Under the pieces are notes generated by a model that did not search any database, had not been told where the DNA came from, and saw only the letters and a list, made by a program, of their open reading frames with translations. The translations under genes and the position numbers were made by a program. Below, piece after piece: positions 1 through 8,299 of a DNA stretch of 64,000 bases (position 1 is its first letter; each line of letters starts with the position of its first letter). Location of the stretch: positions 1,054,001 through 1,118,000 of the forward strand of contig NZ_CP150668.1 of assembly GCF_038024095.1 (NCBI RefSeq), read 5' to 3'. The stretch comes from Polaribacter tangerinus. GTDB lineage: Bacteria; Bacteroidota; Bacteroidia; Flavobacteriales; Flavobacteriaceae.

Positions 1-437
1 AAAGCAGTTTACAACCCATAGGGCAGTCTTCCTGCACGCGGCATGGCTGGATCAGAGTTGCCTCCATTGTCCAATATTCCTCACTGCTGCCTCCCGTAGG
101 AGTCTGGTCCGTGTCTCAGTACCAGTGTGGGGGATCTCCCTCTCAGGACCCCTACCTATCAAAGTCATGGTAAGCCGTTACCTTACCATCTAACTAATAG
201 GACGCATAGCCATCTCTTACCAATAAATCTTTAAATTAATCCCGATGCCGAAACTAAATACTATAGAGCATTAATCTTCATTTCTAAAGGCTATTCTCTA
301 GTAAAAGGTAGGTTCTATACGCGTTACGCACCCGTGCGCCGGTCGTCATCTGTGCAAGCACAATGTTACCCCTCGACTTGCATGTGTTAAGCCTGCCGCT
401 AGCGTTCATCCTGAGCCAGGATCAAACTCTTCATTGT
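1..437 (-). rRNA. 16S ribosomal RNA, 5' part only (gene runs off the left edge)
   Basis: The complement of 411-430 reads as the universal 5' 16S primer site (AGAGTTTGATCCTGGCTCAG), and the variable and conserved blocks that follow to the left, including the site read on the plus strand as CTGCTGCCTCCCGTAGGAGT near 83-102, are those of a bacterial 16S gene. Counting back from the AGAGTTTG block puts the mature 5' end at about 437. Only about the first 437 nt of the molecule are in the window. The anti-Shine-Dalgarno 3' end is therefore not visible. The rest of the rRNA operon lies to the left of the window. Confidence 0.97.
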
Positions 438-664
438 ATATCTTTATAATATGAATGAATAAGTTTCAAAAGAATTTACACTATTATATAATAATGCGGT
501 TATTCTACTCTTTGTTTACGCTGTCAATTTCAATATTTTCAATGAACTTATTTAGTATCCTAAAACACTAAAATTGTAGAAATGTTAGACTCGAACTAAC
601 TAACTTTACCTAAATAAAATTATTCCAAAATCCCTTAATGAACTATAGCCGTTTTCTTAGCGGG
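438..664 (-). promoter_or_regulatory. rRNA operon leader with boxA-like element
   Basis: This non-coding stretch separates the mature 16S 5' end from the rRNA promoters. The complement contains AGTTCATTGA (539-548), followed by a TTGAAATTGACAGCG-like block. I recall this combination from flavobacterial rRNA leaders, and it fills the place of a boxA-type antitermination signal. I see no open reading frame in it. Naming it boxA is an inference from position and similarity. Confidence 0.5.
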
Positions 665-666
665 TG

Positions 667-697
667 CAAACTTAAAACTTATTTCTTAATACCACAA
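667..697 (-). promoter_or_regulatory. rRNA promoter P2 (proximal), Bacteroidetes type
   Basis: On the minus strand a TTG (complement of 695-697) is followed after 20 nt by TAAGTTTG (complement of 667-674). This fits the Bacteroidetes sigma factor consensus TTG-N19..21-TAnnTTTG. The box runs directly into CACCCGCTAA, a GC-rich start region as expected for a growth-rate-controlled rRNA promoter. The 14-nt block around the box recurs exactly in P1. Confidence 0.75.
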
Positions 698-782
698 GAA
701 AAATTAAAAACTTTTTTTTTCGCAAAAAAAACAAACTAAGCAATGAACTTCACTAACCAAAATAAATTGACGTTAGCGGGTG

Positions 783-812
783 CAAATATACACCCTATTT
801 TAAACCTCACAA
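783..812 (-). promoter_or_regulatory. rRNA promoter P1 (distal), Bacteroidetes type
   Basis: The minus strand has TTG (complement of 810-812), a 19-nt spacer and TATATTTG (complement of 783-790), a full match to the Bacteroidetes consensus, again followed by CACCCGCTAA. It lies about 116 bp upstream of P2, so the operon has two tandem promoters. Confidence 0.8.
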
Positions 813-927
813 CTATTTTTAAAGCGTTTTTTAGCCTTTTTTGAAAATAAAATGTAAATAGCTGGTAGGTAGCTTATTATGTTTATTGTTTTTTTTCAAT
901 ACTAAAAATAATCAGAAAACCTTCTTA

Positions 928-2631
928 TTACTGCTCAGGTTTTTGAATAGTTTTCGATACAAATCCTTCTGCTAAAGAAGCTCCCCTTAACTGAGGTACT
1001 ATAAAAAAATGTTCTTTGTAGAAGTTCAACTGCTCTTTATTTAGCGCTGGCAAAGGTATATTTGAGGTGTACCAAAAATATACCCCTTTGCCTAGCGGAG
1101 AGTAATAGCCAAAATTACCTTCTTTTATATATTTGTATGAAAAGGAATATCTACTGTTGTTAGGTGGCTTGAAAATACTTTTTAAATGAAATGGTTCTTC
1201 TTGATTATTTACCTGACCATTATTACGGAACTGCATTGGGTTTATTGGAAATAACATCAAAAGGAAACAGCAAAACACCGAAAAATAAAGTAGAGCTTTT
1301 ACAAGCCTATAACGTATATACATTGCCCTAGTTGCAATTATGCCAAACAACAACATTATCAAATGGAAGAAGAAGCGGTATTGTGGAGAAGTGATAAAAA
1401 GTATAAAAAACTGAAATGCAGCATATAAAATCACCAGAAATAGAGCTTTTTTCTTGATAAAAAAAGGAGATGTTAAAAGTAATAGCACCATAACTTTATT
1501 AAATAATCCATGAAAACTATCTAAAGTAAGCCACCTTATAAATTTATCGAAAAAACTTAATCTATTGAAAAAAGACTGATTATCAATAGAAAATGAATAC
1601 ATTCTTACAGCACTATAATAATGTTCTTGAACTTTTAAAGGTACTTGCCAATCTACATCTGTAAAGCTGAAAGTTAATGGATATAAAGGGAATCCTGATA
1701 TGATGTAGTTTTTTAGCAAAAAAGAAATAAAAACAATAAATGCAAAGCTGATAATTACTAAGTTTAATCTTATACCTATTTGTTTATGATGCTTTAAAAA
1801 GATAAATACTGGCAAAATAAGTAAAACACACACAGTTACTTTTACAAGAATGAGTAAAAAAATACTTAAGATAAAAGTTAAATATAAGTCTTTATCAAAA
1901 GCGTTGTAAAGTTTGAAAAATAAAAAAAATACAAAATAAGAAATTACAAAAACTGGTAAATCTGGTGAAGGAGTGTTTAAAAATCGATATAGAAAGGGTG
2001 AGAAAACTGGTAACAAACCTAAGAATAGGTTGCTTTTTTTTCTAGTTACTGTAAAATGATGTAAACTTTTAACACTCATAAAAAAAATTACAACAAGTAA
2101 AAAACCATTAATATCATTTAAAGAGTCTGTTAAAAAGCTAAAATTGTAAGCACTTTGTAATATATGCCATCCGGATGTTTGACCAAGAAATAAATGTAGG
2201 TTAGCTAGTCCTTTTACCAAACCATATTCATTTAACCACTTAATTGTTTGAATATAGTAAGACTCATTATCTGGCATAAAAGGAATGGTAGCAGACTGCA
2301 TTAGTGCTGTTAGAAAAATAAAAATGAGTAATAACTTTAACCCTATACTTAACGATGCAATTTCCTTAAATAAAAGTGTAATTAAAAAGAGTAATCTTTT
2401 ATAATTTATTAGCAAAAGAAGTAATGTAAATAAGCTGTTAACAATATAAAACAGACTATTTATTGGTAAAAAAATTGCGTAGGAAGTGATGAGTAATAAT
2501 TGAAACAAAAGACCAATTAGAAAATAATGTTCAATTTTTAGAGCTTTTTTTTGAGTAAAAAAATCAATTATTGATCCAAAAGAAGTACACACAAGAAAAA
2601 TATAAAACCACGATAATAATATAAGTAGCAT
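928..2631 (-). CDS. LIC_10190-type multi-pass membrane protein
   Basis: A protein of 567 residues with about a dozen hydrophobic segments spread over its whole length. The segment near residues 118-160 (acidic Asp-Asn at 121-122, then a Tyr-Tyr-Ile-Gln-Thr-Ile-Lys-Trp block, then Gly-Leu-Ala-Asn-Leu-His) resembles the conserved luminal loop of the LIC_10190 family of membrane proteins, which have a layout like GT-C glycosyltransferases. Function is unproven; a role in making envelope polysaccharide is only an inference. It stands alone, codirectional with and upstream of the rRNA promoters, with about 115 bp between its stop and P1. The ATG at 2629-2631 starts a hydrophobic helix directly, which suits an internal signal anchor. 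No clear promoter box is visible upstream. Confidence 0.65.
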   Translation of the reverse strand: MLLILLSWFYIFLVCTSFGSIIDFFTQKKALKIEHYFLIGLLFQLLLITSYAIFLPINSLFYIVNSLFTLLLLLINYKRLLFLITLLFKEIASLSIGLKLLLIFIFLTALMQSATIPFMPDNESYYIQTIKWLNEYGLVKGLANLHLFLGQTSGWHILQSAYNFSFLTDSLNDINGFLLVVIFFMSVKSLHHFTVTRKKSNLFLGLLPVFSPFLYRFLNTPSPDLPVFVISYFVFFLFFKLYNAFDKDLYLTFILSIFLLILVKVTVCVLLILPVFIFLKHHKQIGIRLNLVIISFAFIVFISFLLKNYIISGFPLYPLTFSFTDVDWQVPLKVQEHYYSAVRMYSFSIDNQSFFNRLSFFDKFIRWLTLDSFHGLFNKVMVLLLLTSPFFIKKKALFLVILYAAFQFFILFITSPQYRFFFHLIMLLFGIIATRAMYIRYRLVKALLYFSVFCCFLLMLFPINPMQFRNNGQVNNQEEPFHLKSIFKPPNNSRYSFSYKYIKEGNFGYYSPLGKGVYFWYTSNIPLPALNKEQLNFYKEHFFIVPQLRGASLAEGFVSKTIQKPEQ

Positions 2632-2694
2632 ATTTTTATTTTTTTTTTGTAATGTAAATGTATCATTTTAAAAATAAATACTTCCTTACAAAGA

Positions 2695-2726
2695 TTGTAT
2701 TAGATATTGAAAATTCAATATCTTTG
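2695..2726 (+). promoter_or_regulatory. thrS-infC cluster promoter with a palindrome in the spacer
   Basis: TTG at 2695-2697 and TATCTTTG at 2719-2726, 21 nt apart, form a Bacteroidetes promoter 23 nt upstream of the thrS ATG. The spacer holds a perfect inverted repeat, GATATTGAA-AA-TTCAATATC (2703-2722), which runs into the -7 box. A dyad at this place could be an operator. I cannot name the regulator. Confidence 0.6.
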
Positions 2727-2748
2727 CATGCTTAAATTATAAGATTAA

Positions 2749-4698
2749 ATGATTAAAATTACCTTACCAGACGGAACTATTAAGGATTTTGCTATAAATA
2801 GCACTCCTATGGATGTAGCAAAAAGTATAAGTGAAGGGTTTGCTAGAAATGTAATTTCGGCAAATTTTAATGGAAAAACAGTAGAAACTAAAACTCCATT
2901 AACCACAGATGGTTCTTTAATTTTATATACTTTTAATGATGAGGGAGGTAAAAAAGCCTTTTGGCATTCTTCGGCACACGTTTTAGCTGAAGCCATACTT
3001 TCCTTTTATCCGAAGGCAAAACTAACTATTGGACCAGCAATTGAAAATGGCTTTTACTACGATGTAGATTTAGGTGATGCAGTTATTTCTGATAAAGATT
3101 TTAAGCAACTAGAAGCTAAATTTTTAGAAATAGCAAGAGGTAAGCATGAATTTTCTTTACGAGCAGTTTCTAAAGATGAAGCTTTATCGCTCTACAAAAA
3201 AGAAAATAACGAATATAAGGTTGAATTGATTGAAAATTTGAATGATGGAGAAATAACTTTTTGTGATCATAGTAATTTTACCGATTTATGTCGAGGCGGC
3301 CACATACCAAATACCGGAATTATAAAAGCGGTAAAAATAATGAGTGTTGCAGGCGCATATTGGCGTGGAGATGAAAAAAATAATCAACTAACTAGAGTTT
3401 ACGGAATTAGTTTTCCAAAACAAAAATTGCTTACTGAATATTTAGAGATACTAGAAGAAGCAAAAAAAAGAGACCATAGAAAGCTAGGTAAAGAGCTAGA
3501 ATTATTTACTTTTTCTCAAAAAGTAGGTGCTGGACTGCCATTATGGCTACCGAAAGGTGCTGCATTAAGAGCACGTTTAGAAGACTTTTTGAAAGCTGCA
3601 CAAAAAAAAGCAGGTTATGAAATGGTAATGACACCGCACATTGGTCAAAAAGAATTGTATGTAACATCTGGACACTATGAAAAATATGGTGAAGACAGTT
3701 TTCAGGCAATTAAAACGCCAAAAATGGATGAGGAGTTTTTATTAAAACCTATGAATTGTCCTCATCACTGTGAAGTTTACAACTTTAAACCCTACTCATA
3801 TAAAGACCTACCAAAAAGATTTGCAGAATTTGGAACAGTATACAGATATGAACAAAGTGGAGAACTACACGGATTAACAAGAGTAAGAGGTTTTACACAA
3901 GATGATGCACATATATTTTGTACTCCAGAACAACTAGACCAAGAGTTTAAAGAAGTTATAGATTTAGTTTTGTATGTTTTTGGGTCTTTAGGATTTGAAG
4001 ATTTTACAGCGCAAGTATCTGTTCGAGACAAAAATAATTTAGAAAAATATATTGGCGACTCACAAACATGGGAAATCGCAGAGCAAGCAATTATTAATGC
4101 TGCTACAGATAAAGGTTTAAATTTTGTTATTGAAGAAGGAGAAGCGGCTTTTTATGGACCTAAGTTAGACTTTATGGTAAAAGATGCTTTAGGAAGAAGT
4201 TGGCAATTAGGAACTATTCAAGTGGATTACAACCTACCAAAACGTTTCGATTTATCTTACACAGGCTCAGACAATCAATCTCACAGACCAGTAATGATAC
4301 ATAGAGCACCATTCGGATCTATGGAGCGATTTATAGCTGTATTGCTCGAACACACAGGAGGAAACTTTCCACTTTGGTTAACTCCAGATCAAGTTATCTT
4401 ATTGCCAATCAGTGATAAATATCAAAAATATGCAGAAAAAGTTTTAGAATCGTTAGAAAATTCCGAAATTCGCGCCCTGGTAGATAACCGAAGCGAGAAA
4501 ACTGGCCGCAAAATTCGTGATGCAGAAGTAAACAAGATTCCATTTATGGTTATTGTTGGAGAGAAAGAAGCAGAAGAAGGCACTGTATCTGTTAGGAAAC
4601 ATGGAGAGGGAGATTTAGGAACATTTACAATAAGTGAATTTGTAAAAATGCTTAAAGAAGAAGAAAACAAGACCTTAAAAACATTTGGTAAAAAATAG
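2749..4698 (+). CDS. thrS: Threonine--tRNA ligase
   Basis: Class II aminoacyl-tRNA synthetase that charges tRNA-Thr and edits misacylated Ser-tRNA-Thr in the cytoplasm. Its 649 residues match the normal full length. Order of parts: TGS domain (1-60); editing domain with the His73-x3-His77 pair and a Cys-Asp-His...Cys-Arg-Gly-Gly-His stretch; catalytic core with the MNCPHH zinc/active-site motif, motif 2 ([16 protein letters not shown]) and motif 3 ([13 protein letters not shown]); C-terminal anticodon-binding domain. It is first in the thrS-infC-rpmI-rplT cluster and starts at an ATG 23 nt after the promoter box. A hairpin and 114 nt separate it from infC. All catalytic and zinc-binding motifs are intact. 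Confidence 0.97.
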   Translation: MIKITLPDGTIKDFAINSTPMDVAKSISEGFARNVISANFNGKTVETKTPLTTDGSLILYTFNDEGGKKAFWHSSAHVLAEAILSFYPKAKLTIGPAIENGFYYDVDLGDAVISDKDFKQLEAKFLEIARGKHEFSLRAVSKDEALSLYKKENNEYKVELIENLNDGEITFCDHSNFTDLCRGGHIPNTGIIKAVKIMSVAGAYWRGDEKNNQLTRVYGISFPKQKLLTEYLEILEEAKKRDHRKLGKELELFTFSQKVGAGLPLWLPKGAALRARLEDFLKAAQKKAGYEMVMTPHIGQKELYVTSGHYEKYGEDSFQAIKTPKMDEEFLLKPMNCPHHCEVYNFKPYSYKDLPKRFAEFGTVYRYEQSGELHGLTRVRGFTQDDAHIFCTPEQLDQEFKEVIDLVLYVFGSLGFEDFTAQVSVRDKNNLEKYIGDSQTWEIAEQAIINAATDKGLNFVIEEGEAAFYGPKLDFMVKDALGRSWQLGTIQVDYNLPKRFDLSYTGSDNQSHRPVMIHRAPFGSMERFIAVLLEHTGGNFPLWLTPDQVILLPISDKYQKYAEKVLESLENSEIRALVDNRSEKTGRKIRDAEVNKIPFMVIVGEKEAEEGTVSVRKHGEGDLGTFTISEFVKMLKEEENKTLKTFGKK

Positions 4699-4718
4699 AA
4701 ATCGTCAAATAATATAAA

Positions 4719-4740
4719 TTTTATCTGCTAAAAGATAAAA
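4719..4740 (+). other. Hairpin between thrS and infC
   Basis: TTTTATCT, six loop bases and AGATAAAA form a perfect 8-bp stem 20 nt after the thrS stop. There is no strong U-run immediately after it. It could be a weak terminator, a processing site, or part of an infC control region. Confidence 0.4.
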
Positions 4741-4812
4741 ATATTGATTATTTTTATAATATAAATAGCGTTGATAAACCAACAAATAAGTTAAATTTAA
4801 AAATTATTAGTC

Positions 4813-5373
4813 ATAGCAATACGTAGAAGTAGGTCGAGAAGACCGTTGAGAGTAATCAAAGAAGATCAACATAGAATTAATGAAAAGATTAAATATGTTG
4901 ATGAAGTTCGTCTGGTAGGCGATAATGTAGAAATTGGTGTATATTCTTTAGAAAAAGCTAAAGAATTAGCAGCTGAACAGGAATTAGATTTGGTAGAAAT
5001 TTCGCCAAAAGCAAAACCTCCTGTTTGTAAAATTATTGATTACAAGAAATTCTTGTATGAGCAGAAGAAGCGAGAAAAAGCCCTAAAATCTAAAGCAACA
5101 AAAGTTACTATTAAAGAAATTAGATTTGGACCGCAAACAGATGAGCATGACTATGAATTTAAGAAAAAACATGCTATAAAATTCTTACAAGATGGCGCAA
5201 AACTAAAAGCATTTGTTTTTTTCAAAGGGCGTTCTATCATCTTTAAAGAGCAAGGACAAATACTGTTATTAAAACTTGCCCAAGAATTAGAAGAGTATGG
5301 TAAAGTAGAACAGTTACCTAAATTGGAGGGAAAACGTATGATTATGTTTATTGCTCCTAAAAAAGTAAAATAA
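4813..5373 (+). CDS. infC: Translation initiation factor IF-3 (probable ATA start)
   Basis: IF-3 binds the 30S subunit, keeps it apart from 50S and proofreads start codons and initiator tRNA. The N domain ([17 protein letters not shown]...), the Lys-rich linker and the C domain ending in [11 protein letters not shown] are intact. The first ATG/GTG/TTG-type codon is TTG at 4846, but the same open frame extends upstream through ATA GCA ATA CGT AGA AGT AGG..., giving Met-Ala-Ile-Arg-Arg-Ser-Arg. I recall such a basic N-terminus from flavobacterial IF-3. I therefore place the start at the ATA at 4813 (186 residues). An in-frame TAA at 4798 limits the extension. A rare start codon is classic for infC, where poor initiation lets IF-3 repress itself. 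The ATA at 4819 is an alternative start. Confidence 0.9.
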   Translation: MAIRRSRSRRPLRVIKEDQHRINEKIKYVDEVRLVGDNVEIGVYSLEKAKELAAEQELDLVEISPKAKPPVCKIIDYKKFLYEQKKREKALKSKATKVTIKEIRFGPQTDEHDYEFKKKHAIKFLQDGAKLKAFVFFKGRSIIFKEQGQILLLKLAQELEEYGKVEQLPKLEGKRMIMFIAPKKVK

Positions 5374-5417
5374 AAAACATTTTAACAATCTTATAAGCAA
5401 GATTAAAACGAAGGGAA

Positions 5418-5615
5418 ATGCCTAAAATGAAAACCAAGTCTAGTGCCAAAAAACGATTTAAAGTTACAGGTACTGGCAAAATCAAAAGAAAGCACGCGTT
5501 TAAAAGTCACATCTTAACAAAGAAGTCTAAAAAACGTAAATTAAGGTTAACTCATGATGGTTTGGTACACAAATCTGATGAAGCTAACATTATGCAACAA
5601 TTAAACTTAAAATAA
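5418..5615 (+). CDS. rpmI: 50S ribosomal protein L35
   Basis: A basic protein of 65 residues of normal L35 length, with the typical N-terminus ([20 protein letters not shown]) and a central Lys/His-rich stretch. It lies 44 bp after infC; the gap holds a weak AATCTT/AAGATT hairpin (about 5380-5408). The infC-rpmI-rplT order is conserved in most bacteria. Confidence 0.97.
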   Translation: MPKMKTKSSAKKRFKVTGTGKIKRKHAFKSHILTKKSKKRKLRLTHDGLVHKSDEANIMQQLNLK

Positions 5616-5650
5616 GTTTAAAAAGGGAATTTAATTATTAACCATGGAGT

Positions 5651-5715
5651 TAGGCAATTTATAAGAAGAATTTTGTTGTTTTACCCTTAATTAGGTAAAA
5701 AAACAAAATCGCCTA
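5651..5715 (+). promoter_or_regulatory. Long hairpin upstream of rplT, possible autoregulatory leader
   Basis: The 120-nt gap between rpmI and rplT folds into a stem of 15 positions with one mismatch: TTTTGTTGTTTTACC (5671-5685) against GGTAAAAAAACAAAA (5694-5708), with an 8-nt loop. An outer TAGGC/GCCTA stem (5651-5655 with 5711-5715) encloses it, with an asymmetric internal loop. No U-run follows, so it is not a standard terminator. L20 represses its own operon through structured mRNA in other bacteria; that this hairpin does the same is an inference. Confidence 0.5.
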
Positions 5716-5735
5716 CTACAAAAAACATTGAAATT

Positions 5736-6080
5736 ATGCCAAGATCAGTAAATTCAGTAGCCTCAAGAAAAAGAAGAAAAAAAATCTTGAAGGCAGCAAA
5801 AGGTTACTTTGGACGTAGAAAAAACGTTTACACAGTAGCAAAAAATGCGGTTGAAAAAGGAATGCTTTATGCATACCGCGACCGTAAAAATAACAAGAGA
5901 AACTTTCGTTCTTTATGGATTGTACGTATTAATGCTGCAGCTCGTTTACACGGAATGTCTTACTCTCAGTTTATGGGAAAAGTTAAAGCCAACAATATCG
6001 AATTAAACCGTAAGGTTTTAGCAGATTTAGCGGTAAACAACCCAGAAGCTTTTAAGGCAGTTGTAGCAAAAATAAAATAA
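5736..6080 (+). CDS. rplT: 50S ribosomal protein L20
   Basis: A 114-residue basic protein of normal length, with the N-terminal extension ([20 protein letters not shown]) that threads into 23S rRNA and the family pattern [10 protein letters not shown]...[15 protein letters not shown]20 is needed for early 50S assembly and in other bacteria also acts as operon repressor. It is the last gene of the thrS cluster, followed by a strong terminator 22 nt after its stop. Confidence 0.97.
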   Translation: MPRSVNSVASRKRRKKILKAAKGYFGRRKNVYTVAKNAVEKGMLYAYRDRKNNKRNFRSLWIVRINAAARLHGMSYSQFMGKVKANNIELNRKVLADLAVNNPEAFKAVVAKIK

Positions 6081-6102
6081 TTATAAATTACTTGCTTATA
6101 AT

Positions 6103-6135
6103 AAAAAACCCAAACGTTTTCGTTTGGGTTTTTTT
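6103..6135 (+). terminator. Rho-independent terminator of the thrS-infC-rpmI-rplT cluster
   Basis: AAAAAACCCAAACG, loop TTTT, CGTTTGGG and then seven T residues: a perfect stem with a U-run directly after rplT. Confidence 0.9.
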
Positions 6136-6170
6136 AGTATTTTTATACTTCAAATACAAAAAACATAATA

Positions 6171-6752
6171 ATGAAAAAAAATACCCTAATATTAATTGCC
6201 CTATTTTGTAGTTTTTTTATTCATGCACAAAAAAAACAAACTGAAAACAATACTATAGAAAATCAGTTCGATGCTATTTATAAAAGCTCCTCTACTTACC
6301 AGGTTTATAAAGTAATTAGTAAAGAAAAGTATTTAACCTTAAAAGCAAACGTTTTAGATACGATTTTAGAATCTGCCAAGAATATTGCAGATCAGAAAAA
6401 AACAATAGCAGAAGAAAAGGAAAAACATTCAAATACTCTAAAAAAATTATCTGAAACAGAAACCACTTTAAACAAACTTAAAGAACAAGAAAACACCATC
6501 TCTTTTTTTGGTAAAAATTTGAGTAAGCTAGTATACAAAATAGTTATATGGAGCATTATTATTATACTGTTACTTGCGTTGTCATTTTTTATATTTAAAT
6601 TTTATAGAAGTAATATTTTAACAAAAAAAGCAGAGAAAAACTTAATTAGTGTAGAAAGAGAGTTTGATATCCACAGAAAAAAAGCACTAGAAAGAGAGCA
6701 AAAATTAAGGAGACAGCTACAAGACGAAATCAACAAGCAACGAAATTCGTAA
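6171..6752 (+). CDS. Conserved flavobacterial coiled-coil membrane protein
   Basis: 193 residues in four parts: a signal peptide (about 1-19, ending in ...IHAQ), a Glu/Lys-rich coiled coil (about 75-110), one transmembrane helix (about 125-147) and a basic, Arg/Lys-rich cytoplasmic tail ending in LRRQLQDEINKQRNS. I recognise it as a conserved flavobacterial family that automated pipelines sometimes label tRNA (guanine-N1)-methyltransferase. I see no SPOUT or other methyltransferase motif, so that name should not be used. The topology suggests an inner-membrane protein with a periplasmic coiled coil. It stands alone between the rplT terminator and glgA. Function unknown. Confidence 0.7.
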   Translation: MKKNTLILIALFCSFFIHAQKKQTENNTIENQFDAIYKSSSTYQVYKVISKEKYLTLKANVLDTILESAKNIADQKKTIAEEKEKHSNTLKKLSETETTLNKLKEQENTISFFGKNLSKLVYKIVIWSIIIILLLALSFFIFKFYRSNILTKKAEKNLISVEREFDIHRKKALEREQKLRRQLQDEINKQRNS

Positions 6753-6896
6753 AATTTTGTGGTAAATTAATTGTTTTCTTAAAAGTAAAACAACAGAATC
6801 TATTGTATCAATAAACATCTTGTAATAATAAAAATTGGAAGTGTAACTAAGAATAAATTTTGTAAATTTAGAAACTAATCTTCTAATTTTAAACTT

Positions 6897-8297
6897 TTGA
6901 AAATAGTTCATATAAGTGCAGAATGTTTTCCGATTGCAAAAATAGGTGGTTTGGCGGATGTTGTAGGATCGCTGCCAAAGTATCAAAATGAATTAGGTGC
7001 TAATAGCGCTGTTATCATGCCCTTTTACAAAGTTCCATTTTCAGATAATCAAGAATTTGATGTTATTTTAAAAGACACCCTTGCACTTGGTCACAACTAC
7101 CATCAATTTAGAATTTTAAAATTAAAAAACAGCACATTAGGTTTCGAGTTATTTTGTGTAGACATACCAGGTTTATTAGACAAAGAATATGTTTACTCAG
7201 AAAATGATACCGAAAGATTTTTAGCATTTCAAATAGCTACTCTAGACTGGATAATAACATTAAAAGAAAAGCCTACTATTATTCATATACACGATCATCA
7301 TACAGGACTTACTCCTTTTATGATTACACAGAGTTTTAAGTATAGTAAACTTAAAAACATACCCACTATTTTAACCATTCATAATGCTCAATATCAAGGA
7401 TGGTTTTCTCATGAAAAATCACATTTAATACCACCTTTCAATTATGATAATGTTGGTCTTTTAGATTGGGATGGATCTATAAACCCGCTTGCTACAGCTA
7501 TAAAATGTGCTTGGAAAGTTACTACAGTATCACCTTCATATATGAACGAGTTGAAAAAAAATGCAAACGGATTAGAACAATTACTTAGCAGTGAAAGCAA
7601 AAAATGTGTTGGCATACTTAATGGAATAGATTGGAGTGTTTGGAACACAGAAACCGACATAAAACTTGAAAAGAATTATACTAAGAACACCGTAATCTCA
7701 GGTAAAAAAGTACATAAAAAAATACTTTGCAATCAGTTTAAACTGAATACAAAAAAGCCACTATTTGTATTTATTGGAAGACTAGTAGGTGAAAAAGGAG
7801 CAGATTTATTTCCTGAAATATTTACAAAAGCCCTTGAAGAAAATGATATTTCAATACTTTTATTAGGTTCTGGACATAAAGAAATTGAAATTGCATTATC
7901 AAAAATTACAAATAATAACTACAATAATTACATTGGCTACAGTGAGAACCTAGCGCACACAATGTATGCTGGAGCCGATTTTATTTTAATGCCCTCTAGA
8001 GTTGAACCTTGTGGTCTCAATCAAATGTATGCTTTACGATATGGAACTGTTCCAATAGTTAACGAAATTGGCGGATTAAAAGATACTGTTACTGATATTG
8101 ATAAAAATAATGGTTTTGGCATTACACATAAAGGAGTTACTATTCATAAAGTTGTTGATGCCATAAAAAGAGCCTCAATCTTTTATAAGGATACAGATAA
8201 GTTTAGAAAAAACCAAAAGCAAATAATGACAATAAATAACTCATGGACAAATTCTGCAAAAGAATACTTGAGTTTATATAAATCTCTAATTAACTAA
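6897..8297 (+). CDS. glgA: Glycogen synthase (ADP-glucose, GT5)
   Basis: Transfers glucose from ADP-glucose to the growing alpha-1,4-glucan. The 466 residues begin MKIVHISAECFPIAKIGGLA, with the KxGGL ADP-glucose site at Lys15. The C-terminal GT-B half has GRLVGEKGADLF and the EPCGLNQMYALRYG signature with its catalytic Glu. The start codon is TTG at 6897: no ATG lies in frame before the conserved N-terminus, and the KIVHISAE block must begin at residue 2. It opens the glgA-glgC-glgB cluster and stops 2 nt before the glgC ATG. A near match to the -7 box (TAAATTTTG, one base too long) lies about 45 nt upstream. Confidence 0.95.
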   Translation: MKIVHISAECFPIAKIGGLADVVGSLPKYQNELGANSAVIMPFYKVPFSDNQEFDVILKDTLALGHNYHQFRILKLKNSTLGFELFCVDIPGLLDKEYVYSENDTERFLAFQIATLDWIITLKEKPTIIHIHDHHTGLTPFMITQSFKYSKLKNIPTILTIHNAQYQGWFSHEKSHLIPPFNYDNVGLLDWDGSINPLATAIKCAWKVTTVSPSYMNELKKNANGLEQLLSSESKKCVGILNGIDWSVWNTETDIKLEKNYTKNTVISGKKVHKKILCNQFKLNTKKPLFVFIGRLVGEKGADLFPEIFTKALEENDISILLLGSGHKEIEIALSKITNNNYNNYIGYSENLAHTMYAGADFILMPSRVEPCGLNQMYALRYGTVPIVNEIGGLKDTVTDIDKNNGFGITHKGVTIHKVVDAIKRASIFYKDTDKFRKNQKQIMTINNSWTNSAKEYLSLYKSLIN

Positions 8298-8299
8298 AC

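Noticed and set aside
4846..5373. infC starting at the TTG at 4846
   Set aside because: It would cut off the basic N-terminus that is encoded upstream in the same open frame; the ATA at 4813 explains the sequence better.
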